The notes below the pieces were generated by a model that was given only the letters and a program-made list of their open reading frames with translations, searched no databases and was not told the origin of the DNA. Made by a program: the position numbers and the translations under genes. Below are positions 46,381 to 59,500 of a stretch of DNA of 64,000 nucleotides, one piece after another (position 1 is the first letter of the stretch; the number at the start of each line of letters is the position of its first letter). This stretch comes from Coturnix japonica (lineage: Eukaryota > Chordata > Aves > Galliformes > Phasianidae). The stretch lies in NCBI RefSeq assembly GCF_001577835.2, contig NC_029530.1, positions 496,001-560,000 of the forward strand, written 5' to 3'.

Positions 46381-47031
46381 TCACACGTAGTTCTTCTTGT
46401 CGTACTCGCCGTTGGAGGTGGGTCGCCGCGGCGCCGAGTACTTGACCGGGAAGGAGGTCTCGTCGCGCTGCGAGCAGGAGCAGCAGCAGATGAGGCAGCC
46501 CCCGAACAGCAGCAGCGCCGAGGCCGCCCAGCCCACGTACAGCGCGGCGCCCAGCTCCCGCTTCTGGGACGGCGGCACGGAGGGGTCGTAGAAGTCGCTG
46601 ATGACGATGTTGGCGAACCAGCAGAGCGGGACGAGGACCAGGACCCCGCAGAGGATGTAGATGGTCCCTCCGGCGATCACGATGCGGGACTTCATCTTGC
46701 CGGGCCGGATGCAGTTGGTGCACTGCGCGCCCACCACGGTCACCATGAGCGCCACCAGCCCCAGCAGCGCCACGATGACCGTGAGCGCCCGGCCCGCCTG
46801 CACCTCGGGCCGCAGCGCCAGGATGGAGTCGTACACCTTGCACTGCATCTGCCCCGTGCTCTGCACCACGCAGTTCATCCACAGCCCTTCCCAGATGGTC
46901 TGCGCCACCACGATGTTGTTGCCGATGAAGGCCGTCACCTGCCACATGGGCAGCGCGCAGGCCAGGATCACCCCCACCCAGCCCAGGATGCCCAGCCCCA
47001 GCCCCAGAATCTCCACCGCCGCCGAAGTCAT
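46381..47031 (-). CDS. CLDN5: Claudin-5, endothelial tight-junction protein
   Basis: Claudin-5 seals paracellular space in tight junctions, most strongly in brain endothelium. The gene is a single coding exon of 216 residues (human 218). Four hydrophobic segments fit the claudin plan. The first extracellular loop has the family signature W47, GLW 49-51, C54 and C64. The second half has [19 protein letters not shown] and the C terminus is KKNYV, a PDZ ligand for ZO-1, preceded by [11 protein letters not shown] as in human CLDN5. The start was chosen by alignment to the family ([18 protein letters not shown]). The frame stays open upstream, but that part lies in the 5' UTR and promoter. A long GC-rich open frame on the opposite strand is a shadow. 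Confidence 0.97.
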   Translation of the reverse strand: MTSAAVEILGLGLGILGWVGVILACALPMWQVTAFIGNNIVVAQTIWEGLWMNCVVQSTGQMQCKVYDSILALRPEVQAGRALTVIVALLGLVALMVTVVGAQCTNCIRPGKMKSRIVIAGGTIYILCGVLVLVPLCWFANIVISDFYDPSVPPSQKRELGAALYVGWAASALLLFGGCLICCCSCSQRDETSFPVKYSAPRRPTSNGEYDKKNYV

Positions 47032-47240
47032 GCCGCCGCTGCCGCTGCTCTTCGGAAACCTGCGGGGAAAGAACGGCGGCTCCGCGGCTCCGGCCCCGGG
47101 CGCAACTGCCGAGCCGTTGTGAGCGGCGCCGCGCCGGGCAGCGCTATATGAGCAGCCGCGGGCGCCCTCCCACCGCCCGCCCCGCTCCCGGCCCGGCCCT
47201 TCCCGCGGAGGGGGGACCCTGCCCGGCCATTGGCGGACGT
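47032..47240 (-). promoter_or_regulatory. CLDN5: CLDN5 promoter with TATA-like and CCAAT elements
   Basis: On the minus strand a CATATAG TATA-like element lies at about 47144-47150, roughly 115 bases before the ATG. A CCAAT box (ATTGG on plus, 47229-47233) lies about 80 bases further upstream. The whole region is a CpG island (about 46150-47360). Start site position is inferred from the TATA spacing. Confidence 0.6.
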
Positions 47241-50200
47241 TGTACCCCCGCCCGGGGAGCGGAGCTCCGCGCAGCACTCAGCCCTCGCTCCGAGGGCTCC
47301 TACCCCGATGGACGAGCGCTGCTCCGCTCGCCCCCCACTCTCCGCCCCTCACTCCCTGCGGAGCTGGCAGGGAAAACCTGAAGGATTTGGGCCAGTCGGA
47401 TTTCTTCCTTTTAGTGCCGCTATTTCTACGTTCCCTGCCTACTGATTAAGTCCACTGCTAACCCTTTGCATGGGTCTTGTCAGGGTGCACAGCGGCGTGG
47501 GTGACCCAGTTATCAGAGCCGAACTGATCCATTCGTAAAAGACTGACCGGCCAGATCATATGTATCCACTGGGCATTGTGACAGGGAAAAGTGTAAGCCA
47601 GCAACAGGAACCACCCAGGGAATGAAAGGGTTTTGTGCAGTCGAGTTTGCACACCATCTGTCTGTACCAATATTCATGCTTTCAGCAAGGATAATTAAGG
47701 TTAGTGGTATCAGTCAGGAAAGTGGTTTGATAGCAAAGCCAAGAGCAAGGCAACCTATTTAGATATGTTGCCATGAAGATTTCCAACTTCACTTTTACTG
47801 TTTAATTGCTCAAGTACATTTGAATCTTCATGGTGTGTCTACAGGCTCAGCATCACAAACAGAACTTTTGCAAGAGGTTCCATCATTAGTCCACGCATCA
47901 TTGCAGTCTCCTCATGGACCACAGGCGTCCTGCAGGCACATCTTGATTCAAGCCCTGGTTCATGCCAGCAGCCTGCCTGCCCAGCAGCACACAGCCCGAT
48001 GTGCTGGCGAGCATCTGTGCTTAAGTGCTGCTGTTACAGCAGCAGGAGGAAAAGATCTCACCTGCTGCCTCGCTGTGCTCACAAGCAGCTGCAGTCCGGC
48101 AGTGCTCTGCTGGGTGCGTTGAGGGGGCTCGTTTTGATATCAGCATGGACTGCTTTTATTTCTCTTAAAGAAGTTAAAATGTTATAAACAAAATTGGAAG
48201 TTCTGCTCGCTGGGCGCTGAGAACTGATCTGGGTAGATTATTTGGTTTCATTTAGCCCAAAGGATCTTTCTAGTACACAGGAAATCACAGAGATGAAAAA
48301 AGGTTTGTGATGAAAATGAACAAGTCCATGTGTGAAGCAGAGGAGCAAGAAATGATAGGGCAGAAGTTAAAAGGATCACAGGTATCAACAACTGAGGACA
48401 TGACCAATGAGCTGGCACTGAGCAATGCCCTGCCTGCATCTGGCAGAGCTTTGAGGAACCTTGTGCAGAGGTCCCAAGTGCTGGTAGCACGAGGATGGCA
48501 GATGGTCACAGCCGGTGGGACGTGGCCTTTCAACTTACTGTTATCCCAACAGGAAGGTGAAATTTAGCCACGAGACACACAAAAGAATGAATCAAAAGAT
48601 CATCAGCTTTGTGGAGCATCGTGATGTGGACATGGCAGTCTGTGACAGCAGCAGCCTGTCGTCAGTTAGCTCTGACTGAGGAGCTGTAAACATTTCTAGC
48701 ATGGAAAACGTCTTCCTAACAGAGGCTGCTGGTAAATGGAGCCCGGGGGTTCTCCTCTACCAGCTGTATATGAAGTACATACAGCCTACTTCAATTATGT
48801 AGAACAGTGAATTCCAGCCTGCAAGTCCAGCAGGAATGTGTGACTGGGGCTGTGCTCTGTCAGGCTGAGGCTGCTTGCAGTAAGTCAGCAAGAGGGGACT
48901 GTGCAAATGAACCGACCACAGAGACAGAGATACCTCAGAGGTGCACAGGAGGAAACCCGGAAGGCAAGCTGAGACTGAGCAACGTCTGTATTTATGGTGA
49001 TAATAACAGTTATATAGAAACCTCAGAAGAACAATTAAAAAGGGGGGGAAGAAAAGCCAGTTATCTTAGCCTGGAAGCACAGGGAAGCCCCACCCTTGCC
49101 ACTTGCCCAGGAGCACAGAAATGTAGTTTCCTCTGATACGTGGCCTATGTGCTGCCCAGGCACTCGTGGGGCCGTGCAGCTGCTGGGGCTGCGTGCTGGG
49201 AAGGGAAGCAGTGCATGGCTTGTTTCACCTCCTCAGCCCTCACCCCACCTTCACCTTGTACCTGTTACCAAGCAACTGATTCCTCCAAGTCACCTAATCC
49301 ATGAGTTTTATTTCTCTGGGGCAGTGCATGCTTAGCAAACACAGGGTAAACCAACATTTCTGCTTAAAGAGGCATTGCCATTCCTGGCACTCCCGCTTCT
49401 TGTGTGTGTTCCCTTTTCCTACCCAGGATCTGCCTTTTATCCTGGCCACACCATTTATAATTATTCCTCAGTGCTGAAAATGAGATCTCCTTGTGCAGGC
49501 TCCCAGCGCTCACTGCTCCAGTTCCACTTGCAGGTGGCTTCATGGACACAGCTGTGGGGGGGCTCAGGACCCCCTCAGCATCATCAGGCTGTGACTTCTG
49601 ATGGTGTTAATGTCACAGCATTGGGAATGAACTGAAGCTCCCCAGAATGAAAAGTTCAGTTTCTTAAAAGTGAACACAAATCAGCATTTGCCTGGGATAT
49701 TAAGTAAATAAATCACTACTTGTAACTGAAATCCACGTTAATAAAGTCTGCATTCATCTCAATTCAAAGACATGATGTTCTTGAAGCAAAGCAAGTCGTT
49801 AACAAATTATCATTTATGTTACCACATCCATTACTGTTCCAGTTATGTATTTATTAAATCATCCTGGGGGGATGCAGAGGGGGCTTTGCAGCCTGTGAAA
49901 ATGGGCGGAAGTGGTATTCAAAGTGAGAACAATGCACAGAAACCATACTATAGCGAGAGGGGCTTTGGGATTAGAAGCAATTGTGTGTTCATGCTTTTCC
50001 TGACATGATCAGGACAAACACCAGGCACAGAGTAACTGGGAGGGCTGCTGAGGGGCTCCAGGCTCCAGGGTCCAGCACTGATTGTGCTTTTGTGTGAACC
50101 CTGGCCCATGGCACAGAACTGCGGTGCCCAGCCCCAAAGCATTCTGCTGGCTGTGTTCAGACAGATTTGCCTTTTGGGACCTGAAGTGTAGACTGCTTCT

Positions 50201-53099
50201 GCTCCGTCTCACTCCTGAAATGTTAAGCATCAGGAAGACAAGAAAATGTCATTTGGTGTCAAGCTTATACACACACACTGTAATCATATTGTTTGTGTGG
50301 ATGTGACAGGAATGAGTCAAAAGATGAAATCAAAGCTCAGTGATCTCAAGATGACTTACCATCGCTTTTGGATCAGACAGAAGCAAAAGTGAAGAATCAG
50401 GAATCCTATTACAGATAGATCGTTAATTAAGTTATTCTGTATTAGTCAAGATTACTCCTTTCTGAATTATCCTTCAAAATGAAACTGTTTCTCCCAGAAA
50501 AGAATTGGTTGGAGCCTGAGTTCACGTTCTGTGCCTTGCAGAGAAGTGGGCCTCCATGAAGTCCCTGCACAGCAACAGCGCCAGCACATCTTCAGGCCAG
50601 AGTGACACATCAGAAAGTTGAGATGTAAGAATGAATCCTTGTCAAATGATGGGCTGATTACAAAATGAAAGTACAGGATTTCCCCATCAGATTTATCTCA
50701 GCTTCCTTTAATTTGGAAAGAAGATGGAATTGCCACTCCCTTGGTTTGTTGATATATTGAGCAAAGAAAAAGTGATCTAAGTACAGCACCAGCATTTTGC
50801 AAGAGGGACCATAAATACCGTATGACCAGCACTAACAAAGGAGCATCCGGCAACTTATTTTAGTACAAGTGTTGCTGCTGATCTTTGGGATGGAGAAACA
50901 TGCCCACGCTACTCCTCACCCTCAGTGGTAATGTGAGAAGACTCATATGGAAGAAGGGAAGGAAACAAATATAGGTAGTTGCACAAATGGATGAAAGAGA
51001 TGACAGATCTGCTTCCAACCCTCACATGCTTGCTGCTGTATTTGCTTTCTAAACAAAGCTACCCTGGCCCTATGCTAGTCCTTGCCCTGCCTGGGCTTTC
51101 TCTTATGGATCGCCCACTGGCACTGTCAGGGAGCCAGAAGCAGGGAATTCTGGCTGGCCTGCACCCTACATTGAGAGTAAAGCAGTGTAATGCTTCTCAT
51201 TTATGCCGTGGCTGTTGAGAACATATCAAAGCTTGGGCAGGCAGGGAGAAAAGAACTATAGGAAATATACATTGTTTCACGCTCAAGAATCCATTCTATG
51301 TTATGTTTCCTATCTGGAGAACTGTAGTTTAATTTTGTCCTCTCCCAGAGTTCGCCTCCTTCCACGGATTGTGGCGAGGCAGGTTCTGGTAGACCAATCT
51401 CTTTCCCACGTAATTGTTGGGAAATCACATCAGATGTCATTTGGTAAAGAACAGCGTCAGCAAGGACAAATGTCATTGTTTTAAATATACATTGCAGATG
51501 TTGGAAGTAATTAATAAAAACGTGACCTTGGAGATAAGTGAAAACTCTTCACAGTCAATGATGGGAAACGTGCTGCATCCCTCAAGCGTCCCAGGAAACC
51601 TGAGATTCACAGCACACGGGAGAGGTCTGGGCACCTCCTCTGCCCATGAGATTAATGCCGCACAGTGCAGCTGTGTTTGAAGGACGTTTTTCCTGCTGAC
51701 CCCTTAAGAGAGGACACCACGCACAGCATGCAGCCGTTGGGCTTTTATTCCTGAAAGTTGGGTCCTGGAGCTCCAGACGGTGAGAAACGGGATGGAAATA
51801 AAGGATTCTGCATTCCTATTTCTATTTCCCATCTGGGAACTCTTCAATATGATCCTGTCTTCTATCTCTTCTAAGAGCAGCAAGGACGTAGAACGTGTTT
51901 TGTGGCCACACATTGTGCAGTGTCACAGTGCAGCTTTTCTCAATCACAGATTACACACACCGAATAGTTCCAGTTCTGCTGCTCGGTGTTTCTGCAGTTT
52001 CATAACAACTCTCATAACATCTTTCCAAACAACAGAAGTACATTGCAATTGTGCTGCGGAGCTCATTGTCACAGGATGCTCCTCATGCCAAAAGCTGGGA
52101 TGGTTCAAAAAGAAACAAAGAACATTCAAGGAAGAGAAAACCCTGAGGATAAAGGCTGTGCTGCAGGAAGCGGCCGGAAGCCGGGAGGATGCCCAGGCAC
52201 AGAGCTGCTGTTATCTGTCCCCAGGCATCTGCTCTGCAGCACCAATACAGCTGAGCTGTGCTCCCGCCCTCATGGCGCACGATGGTGCGGCCGGGCAGTT
52301 CGGGGAGGACTGTGACATCCCTGAGCCCTTTGTGTGTGAGCTGGTCAGTGTCTGCTTCACCTGCACCACGGGACATGGTCAGTTCTGGGGCATTTAAGGG
52401 CCTGGGAACTGCTCATCCATCGCACTGAAGATGGTCAGATGAAAGGAGTAACAATGACGGGAAAGCTCTCACTTCCCCTGGACTCAGTAGCTGTGCTGGG
52501 CTCTTATCTAGCACTGTCCATGCAAATCTGTTCCTTTACCCAGGAAATTAGACCATTTATTTGTAATAGCAAATTACGTATGAAATACTTTGTGCACCAG
52601 GGTTCAGATTTAGCGAAAGAAAGAAAAATGGCCACTGCTGTTCCATTGGTGATAGTGCAAAACACCTACAGATGTCTATGGAATGACCTGAAATGGCAAT
52701 TGAAATCCCTGCAGGTGCTGAGCAGCACGTTGCACTGTCACGGCGCTTGTTGTGCTGGGAGATGGGCCCCGGCTGCTGTTCCTTGGGCTGTTGTCTCGCT
52801 GTTACTCAGATCCCATCAATGCTCACATGATGCTGTGATGGGAGTCAGCAAACAGCGCCAGCTGCCTCCAGCAGCATCTTTCACTGCCACGTCTTCCTGC
52901 TGAGAATCGTGACCTCATTTGCTTAATGGATACAAACGCAGACAGAACAGAAATGTGCTTTGTGGTAATTGAGGTGTGGAGGCAGAAGGTTTGCCTGACA
53001 TCCTATAGATCACCTGCAAAACCTGCCCTCCATAGTGTGACTGTGTGCGCTGCTGGGCACGGGGCTGAATCCAGGCGCTGTGCCTTTGTCAATGCTTTC
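47241..53099. other. Interval between CLDN5 and the septin gene
   Basis: No exon series or RNA gene is recognised. The longest plus-strand open frame (51780-52397, 205 codons) has no recognisable domain and mixed composition, and I do not support it as a gene. A few GC-richer patches (48000, 49100-49250, 52150-52400) have no clear assignment. Confidence 0.55.
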
Positions 53100-53521
53100 G
53101 TTCACCGGTCCCGTGTCCTCCAGCATCACACAGCGCTGTGCTCCGTGACCGCACTGCGGGTATCGCCGGTGCTCTGGGTCCCTACACGTGAGTCCTCCCT
53201 GGCTCCAGAACCTGCGAGCTGTGCCCCCGCTGCAGCCCGGAACCGAGACGTTCGTGCGGGTGAATCGGGGCGCTACGACCGGAGCGAGGGGCAGCGGGCG
53301 GCAGCGCCGTGAGCGGCACAACGAGCAGCTCCGAGCTGCGGGCCGCCATCACGGGCCGCCCCTGCAGACACGGCGCCGCTCTGCCCGCCCCGCAACCATA
53401 GAGCCGCCCGGCCGCGGTGGCGTGTGGGATGCGAGCGGCCCGCGGGCGGAGGCGGCGGGTGAGGCCTGTCAGCGCGGCACCGGGCTGAGGTAAGGACGGC
53501 ACGGGGAGCGGCCGGGCGGGG

Positions 53522-53557
53522 CCTGTGTGCACCGGGCGGCCTGTGTGCACCGGGCGG
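53522..53557 (+). repeat. 18-base direct repeat in septin intron 1
   Basis: CCTGTGTGCACCGGGCGG occurs twice without a gap, 33 bases after the proposed exon 1 donor. Confidence 0.9.
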
Positions 53558-53674
53558 TCGCTGCCCGCCCTCGCAGCCGGTCCGGGGCCGTCGGCATTGC
53601 AGCGCGGCAGGCCCGGCCCTGAGCCCCTCGGAACTGGGGCCCGCCAGCAGCGCCTGGGCCTACCCCGGGCTGCC

Positions 53675-53816
53675 GCTCAGTCCCGGTTACCCTCAGTCCC
53701 GGTTACCCTCAGTCCCGGTTACCCTCAACCCCGGTTACCCTCAGTCCCGGTTAGCGCTCAGTCCCGGTTAGCGCTCAGTCCCGGTTAGCCCTCGGTCCCG
53801 GTTAGCGCTCCGTCCC
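53675..53816 (+). repeat. GC-rich 16-base minisatellite in septin intron 1
   Basis: About eight to nine tandem copies of CTCAGTCCCGGTTACC. The first half ends ...TTACC and the second half ends ...TTAGCG, so two subtypes were amplified in blocks. Confidence 0.93.
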
Positions 53817-56535
53817 GTGCCGCCGTGCCCCTTGTCCGTGCCGCTTCGTGCCCGCTCCCGTCTGCCCGCAGTGCCGTACCGTACCGTACCGTGCCGGCCG
53901 GGCTGCATTTCTTGGCCGTCGTTGGGCTGCTGTAATCGCTCTCGCGGCAGCTCGACCCGCTGCTGGGCAGCCAGAACCGCGCCGGGCCGGCCGTGCCCGC
54001 AGCTCCCGGCGCACGAGCTTGGGGCGTCTGCACGGCCACGGTGCGGTACCGCGGGACTAAATGCAGAAGGATAAAGATAGCGAGGTGTCCGTTTGTTGTG
54101 TGTTAACCAAAAGGTGAACGGTTCATTTGTCGTATATTCCCACGGTTTTGCTTCTCGTAGGTGTGTGGCTGCAGGTGAGCTCGCTGTGTTACCCCGCTGG
54201 TATCGTGGTCATTCACTGAACTGACTTTAAGGAGCCCATTGTGTGTGCAGACTGACTTACAGTATTGTTCTTTGGTGCAGTAACTGTGGGAAATGCTGCC
54301 AATAGCTGCTTGTGTAGGAAACACATAACAGCTGAAACAAACCCTTAATGTGAGCACAACTGATGCCTCCTTTGTGCCTTCTGTGTGATGGCGTTCGCTG
54401 AAATAACAATGAGAAAGTGAGGTGTCCAGGGCAGTGTGTTACCACTAGAACTGACCCCTACACAGAACACCTCGGGTCAGAGCTGGAGCTGCATTCGCTT
54501 TCTCCAGCCCATTTCCTGTTAAGAACGGAGCTCACACACCATTCTTCCCTCTTAGTTGCTGACTCCTTGCATCCCTCTGCTGTGCATATACACGCTGCCA
54601 AGTCACAGAGGTGTAACACGCTGCATTTTTAGTGTGAAAGTTCTTCTACTGCTGGTCTGATGATCAGCAGAGCTTTTAAGGACATAGAAGCATTATTGGC
54701 TTTGATGAACAGCGTTGCCTTCCCAGTAGCAAAGCGAACCTGTTATGGTGTGTCATTGGATGAATGCAGTGTCAAAAATAACAATATGTGAAACTTCTGT
54801 GCACCAAATACCAATTCAGAGACCAAGTTTTTCAGTGTTTTCATTTTTGCATGCTGTGAGGGCTGGTGCCATGGGTGAGGATCCAGCAGGTGATGCTCCA
54901 TGGAGCTGTCCTTGTTCTTCTGTCTGTTTGTGGCTGAAGATCAGCCATCAGAATTTCTGCTGCTGGTGCCAAAGCCATGTTCAGCGCTTGGACATCTGCT
55001 TACGTTGCTGCTTCCTGTGCTGCCGTGCTTGATTGTAATGTGTGCTTTTACAAGAGAACCAAAGGAACATGAACTCAGATGAGAAGAAAGGTGACTCACT
55101 GAGTGAATCGGGGTGGCCGTTCTGCTGCAGGGATGGCTAAGATCACCGCAGAGCCATTGTTTTACAATGTTGTTAATAGCCGTGTATGGAAAGGCTCCTT
55201 GGGTACTTGTCAGAGCGTTTTCTTTGTGCTGCTTAACACTAAGAAAGTCCCAGACTGTGTGTTCCTGAGAGCTGCCTGCATCCTGACAGGAACCGAGGAA
55301 ATGACCCACTTTCCTTCCCCTTTCTCTCTCTCACTTCAGTCCCATTTCCTTGCAGAGGGCAGCAGGCTGCCATGCCCACATTGGCTGTGGCTCATTGCGG
55401 TGCCACCCAGTGCTGTGGCTGCTGAGCAGCACGTTATGTTGGAGGGGAATTCACTGAGCTCCAGAATGAGCTGTTGCTATGAGATCCGCTGCTGGAAAGT
55501 TGAATTTGTTGGATATTCTCTAGCTTAGCTGTCTTTCTGCTAGTCCTGCTAGAATGTGGCTGCAGGCCTTGGCAACCAAAGTGGTGCTGCTGATGCACTT
55601 GTTACACAACTGTACCTTGTCTTTGTGTCAGTGCAGCTGTGTCTGTAGGGCTGTGACTGTTCCAGGACAAGTTAAATGTGTGGAAGTTGAAGATGTGTTT
55701 CCTTTAAAGCTCAGAGTGCACTGATGCTAACTTAGGCCTTTCCTTCAGCCCAGAGCTTGGTGTTTCTGTGCCGGGGTTTGACTGTCAAGCAGGCGCTGCC
55801 AGAAGCTGTGCTGCATCCTGCCGGGATGGCCTCTGCTGCTGGACAGGAAGGCATTTGTCAGAGCTCACAGGTGCTGCATAGGTCACTTCCTGCTTCCCAG
55901 GCCAAGGGCTGTGCTGGCAGCAAGGCGAGCTGTGAAGTGCTCCTTCCACTGCTTCACCTCCTGCGAGGGCTCTGTGGCAGCACTGATTGAAAGGGCCTCG
56001 CATTGCCGTGGTAACTCAGCTGTACTGCAGCTAACATCCTTCAGGAAGGAGATAAAGGCTTGCCAAAACTCAGCTCTTCTGGATGTCGAAACTGCAGTTA
56101 CTTATGGGGTCCCTCAGATCAGGTTCAGATTTCACGCCCGGTGTGGATGAGCTGAGCACTGTGGTTCTGCAGCATCCCCTTAATGTTCAGGGAAAGTGCT
56201 TCAGTGTGCCTGAAAGTAACTTTGTAGCCCGCAAGTGTCCCAGTGCCTGGGAACTTCTTATGCCACCATAATCCTCACGTCACCTTTAGGTGCTCTTTAG
56301 ACAACTGATAAAATAGTGTCTGCTATTTGTAAGCTGTTGTTAAGAGAAAAAACGTAATGTATCTGTGGAAAGGGTAAAAACAGGATGAAAAAGAATGCTG
56401 TTCTTCTACGTTTCATTCTACTAGAATAAAAGCTGGTGTTTGTATGCTATCAATCAGCTCAAAGTTAATAATGACATCAACTACCACTTACTCTGTGTTT
56501 TATTTTTCAGTGTCTGGCACTTGGAGTGACGAAAC

Positions 56536-59500
56536 ATGTCTCAGTCAGGTGAAAAAGTGAAGGTAAGGAGATGGCTGCACAGCCAGGGTTCTGTGCTTTG
56601 AATCTGTCCAACTTGTGAAAGCAGCTATGGTTTGAACTCTGTTTCTTTCTGGTTAGTTTTCAGACTCAGCGGGTTATGTGGGATTTGCTAATCTACCAAA
56701 CCAGGTCCATCGGAAGTCTGTGAAGAAGGGCTTTGAATTCACACTGATGGTGGTTGGTAAGTCACTTATTTAGGATTTTTTTTCCTGATTTTAACCATCA
56801 AAATGAAATAATTCTTTCACGCAGACATCTTTGTCTTCCAAGGTAACAATTGATATATGAGCATACAGAGGAGAAAAGCGCTGAACTGTTCTGTCTGGCT
56901 CAATCTCCATTTTGTCATGTTTCATAGGAGGGGATATCTGTAGTGATTGAAGGCGATAACTGTGTGCCAGCAGGACATCCTCACTGACTCATCATCAGAT
57001 GTTAGGGATAGTTGCCTAATCTTTCTTATTGTCAGGTTTCCACAGCTGAACATGTGAATGCACACGGATGTCTTTCTGTTGTAATGGTGGTTCTGTTCTT
57101 CTGCTTTCTATTGTTCTGTGCTGACTCAATCTGGCATCATAAATAAACTTTTGATTTGCTTGTTCTGCGAATGAGCACCTGTAGGAGCCTTTGATGGGAA
57201 GACTTCTAGGTAGAAAGCCATTCTAAGTTATGTGCTGTGCTGACACAGAATGAGTTTAGTGTTGTTCAAGTACAAGGGGAGCATGGCCACTTCTGAATGC
57301 TGGCTCTTCTGATGCCTTGAGTTAGGAAAAAAAGGAAGATAACTTTGTAATTCAGATTTAACAATTGCATTTACAGGTTTAACTTTACTGCTTTGATGTA
57401 GGATGACATTTGTATGACTTGAAATTCTAGATTGATGGAACTTCTCACTGAATTCTGAATGATTTTCTTAGGATTTTTTCATTAGCTCATTGTCTAACTA
57501 CAGGGATGCAGAGCTTGACAGCTAATTTGGCATTGCTTTGTTCGTGTGCTGTCCAGTCAATGTCCCAGCAGGGACAAAGCTCAGTAAACTTTCATCAAGA
57601 GAGCTACAGCTCCCGGTTTAATACGTTTCCATGAAATACAGCCACCTACCTCTGGTTCTACATAGTTAAAGGGCTGGGTGACTTCTCAGCTTTTATTATG
57701 AAATTCAGAACAGTAAGCTTTGCATTTTCAGGCAGCATTTATGAAAACACTAAAGGATTGTTTTTCCTGTGTTTTAAAAACTGCTTGGCTGAACCTTTGA
57801 TGTTTTTATCTTAAAAGCTTGGGTGGATCCTGACAGATCCTCTGTTATGTGGGCTTGGGGAAAGAGGTGGTGCTTAACAAAGCCTGGAGTAAAAAGTGTA
57901 TATGCTGAATAATATGAATTATTTTGTTTGTAGGTGAGTCTGGCTTGGGAAAATCAACTTTAATTAACAGTCTGTTTCTGACTGATCTTTATCCAGAGCG
58001 TTATATTCCTGGAGCTGCAGGTAAATGTGGTTTCTCTATTCCTTTAGCACATACATCCCTAGCAAATCTCACAGTTCTCATCCTGATGGTAACTTCACCC
58101 TTGAGACCCTTTCTTCAAACAGTTTTACTGTATTTTAATCTCCCAATGCTTGTCTTTAAGCCATCGTTTTCTCATTTGTATCTCCTTTAAAAAACTCAGC
58201 GTTTATTGTTTATTCATCAGGTTCTATTTAAAAAACTAACAACAAAACAACCCTACAGAGCAAAAACAAATGGCAGACATTTTAGATGTTAGAACACTTA
58301 AATGTGGTTTTACTCTATTCCCCACTTCCTCTATTGGTTTTTCACCTGCGAAGTCTGAAGTCCTAATTAGAGGTGTCAATGCCTTTTGGCAAAGAATCTG
58401 GCACGCTTCCTCATATTGTTTTATTTTTTGCATACTATCACTAACAAATCTGATTTTCTGGGTTCACTGTGGTTCTCTGTTTGTTGAATTTGGACTATTT
58501 TTTTCTACGGAATATTCTGTCCTGACAGTTATAGTGAAAGCTGCGTGTTTTCTTCATTGCTTTCTCTTTCAGGAGTATCTGCAGCATTGATAGAAATGTA
58601 AGAATAGTAACAGTCAAAATGTTCCTTTATTTTAGAGAAAATAGAGAGAACGGTTCAAATTGAAGCTTCTACAGTAGAGATAGAGGAGCGGGGAGTGAAA
58701 CTGCGCTTAACGGTAGTGGACACACCAGGCTATGGAGATGCCATTAACAGCCAGGACTGGTATGTACATAAATACTGCCCTGCTTAGTAGTTTTTCTACC
58801 TTCCACTTTTCCAGTGTTATTGAATGAAAAGTCATCTAACTTCTGGAGTACCATTAGGACGCCCTTCTGGACAGTAGCATGGCCTTGCTTGTTTCGTGCG
58901 CTGCTGACCAGAGCTTCCTTCCGCTGCAGCGAGGAGCTCTGCCGCCCGTGCATTGTGTTACACAGAGCTCTTCCTGCTGATTGTGCTCTGATGCCCTTTG
59001 TTTATTCTGTTAAGATGTTTCTTAGAGACGTACGTGTTCAGACTTTTTCCCTTTTCTTTTTAGAGTCTTGCTAAACAGAAATCATTCTGTGATGATTCAG
59101 ACTCAGTAGGATAACTTAGTGTTCTATGCTTTGTTTTCCATGACAGTTCTTAAACATGAACATACATTATGGGAACAAGTAGTACTTACTGATGGAAAAT
59201 AAAAATATCACTGAATTCTGGATTTCTCTCTCTAAACGTGTATTCTTATGTCATGAGTAAGGGCTCAGGCTGGGCTGTGATCCTGTCATTTTGACAGTCT
59301 GCTCTTTACAGGATGTCATAGGAACACGGATGGGTAGACTATTTCAATATGTAATTGAGACTAACGCTGTGTGACTGCCTTCCTTCCTTGTCCCTCCAGA
59401 GGAAGCAGCAAGTTTGTGTTCTGGAACTTCAGTTTTGTTTCGGAGCACTTGCTGCAGTTACAGTTAACCAGTAGATGGTGCTGATCGCAGTTTGTATTTG

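Larger units (their letters stand above)
53100..54060 (+). promoter_or_regulatory. CpG-island promoter and probable non-coding first exon of the septin gene
   Basis: CpG-dense sequence stands out from AT-rich neighbours. A good donor (GCTGAG|GTAAGGACGG, exon end 53489) could join to the acceptor at 56510 (TATTTTTCAG). That would place the start codon in exon 2, the layout of SEPT2 family genes. The 5' end of this exon is not visible. Confidence 0.6.

Noticed and set aside
47050-47075. Acceptor-like TTCTTTCCCCGCAG on the minus strand just before the CLDN5 ATG
   Set aside because: A 5' UTR intron is possible, but no convincing upstream exon was found and the TATA spacing is satisfied without one.
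46102-47151. Open frame of 349 codons on the plus strand across CLDN5
   Set aside because: It is the antisense shadow of the claudin coding exon and promoter; composition is typical of antisense GC-rich DNA.
47032-47277. N-terminal extension of the claudin frame
   Set aside because: The frame is open upstream, but claudins begin a few residues before the first membrane segment and the TATA and CCAAT elements lie inside this stretch.
51780-52397. 205-codon open frame between CLDN5 and the septin
   Set aside because: There is no recognisable domain, no promoter-like context and no splice partner; the cysteine and serine content looks random.
56657-56664. Alternative septin acceptor a few bases downstream (TTTTCAG|ACTC)
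   Set aside because: It would shift the frame and destroy the conserved GYVGFANLP segment; the upstream TTAG acceptor keeps it.
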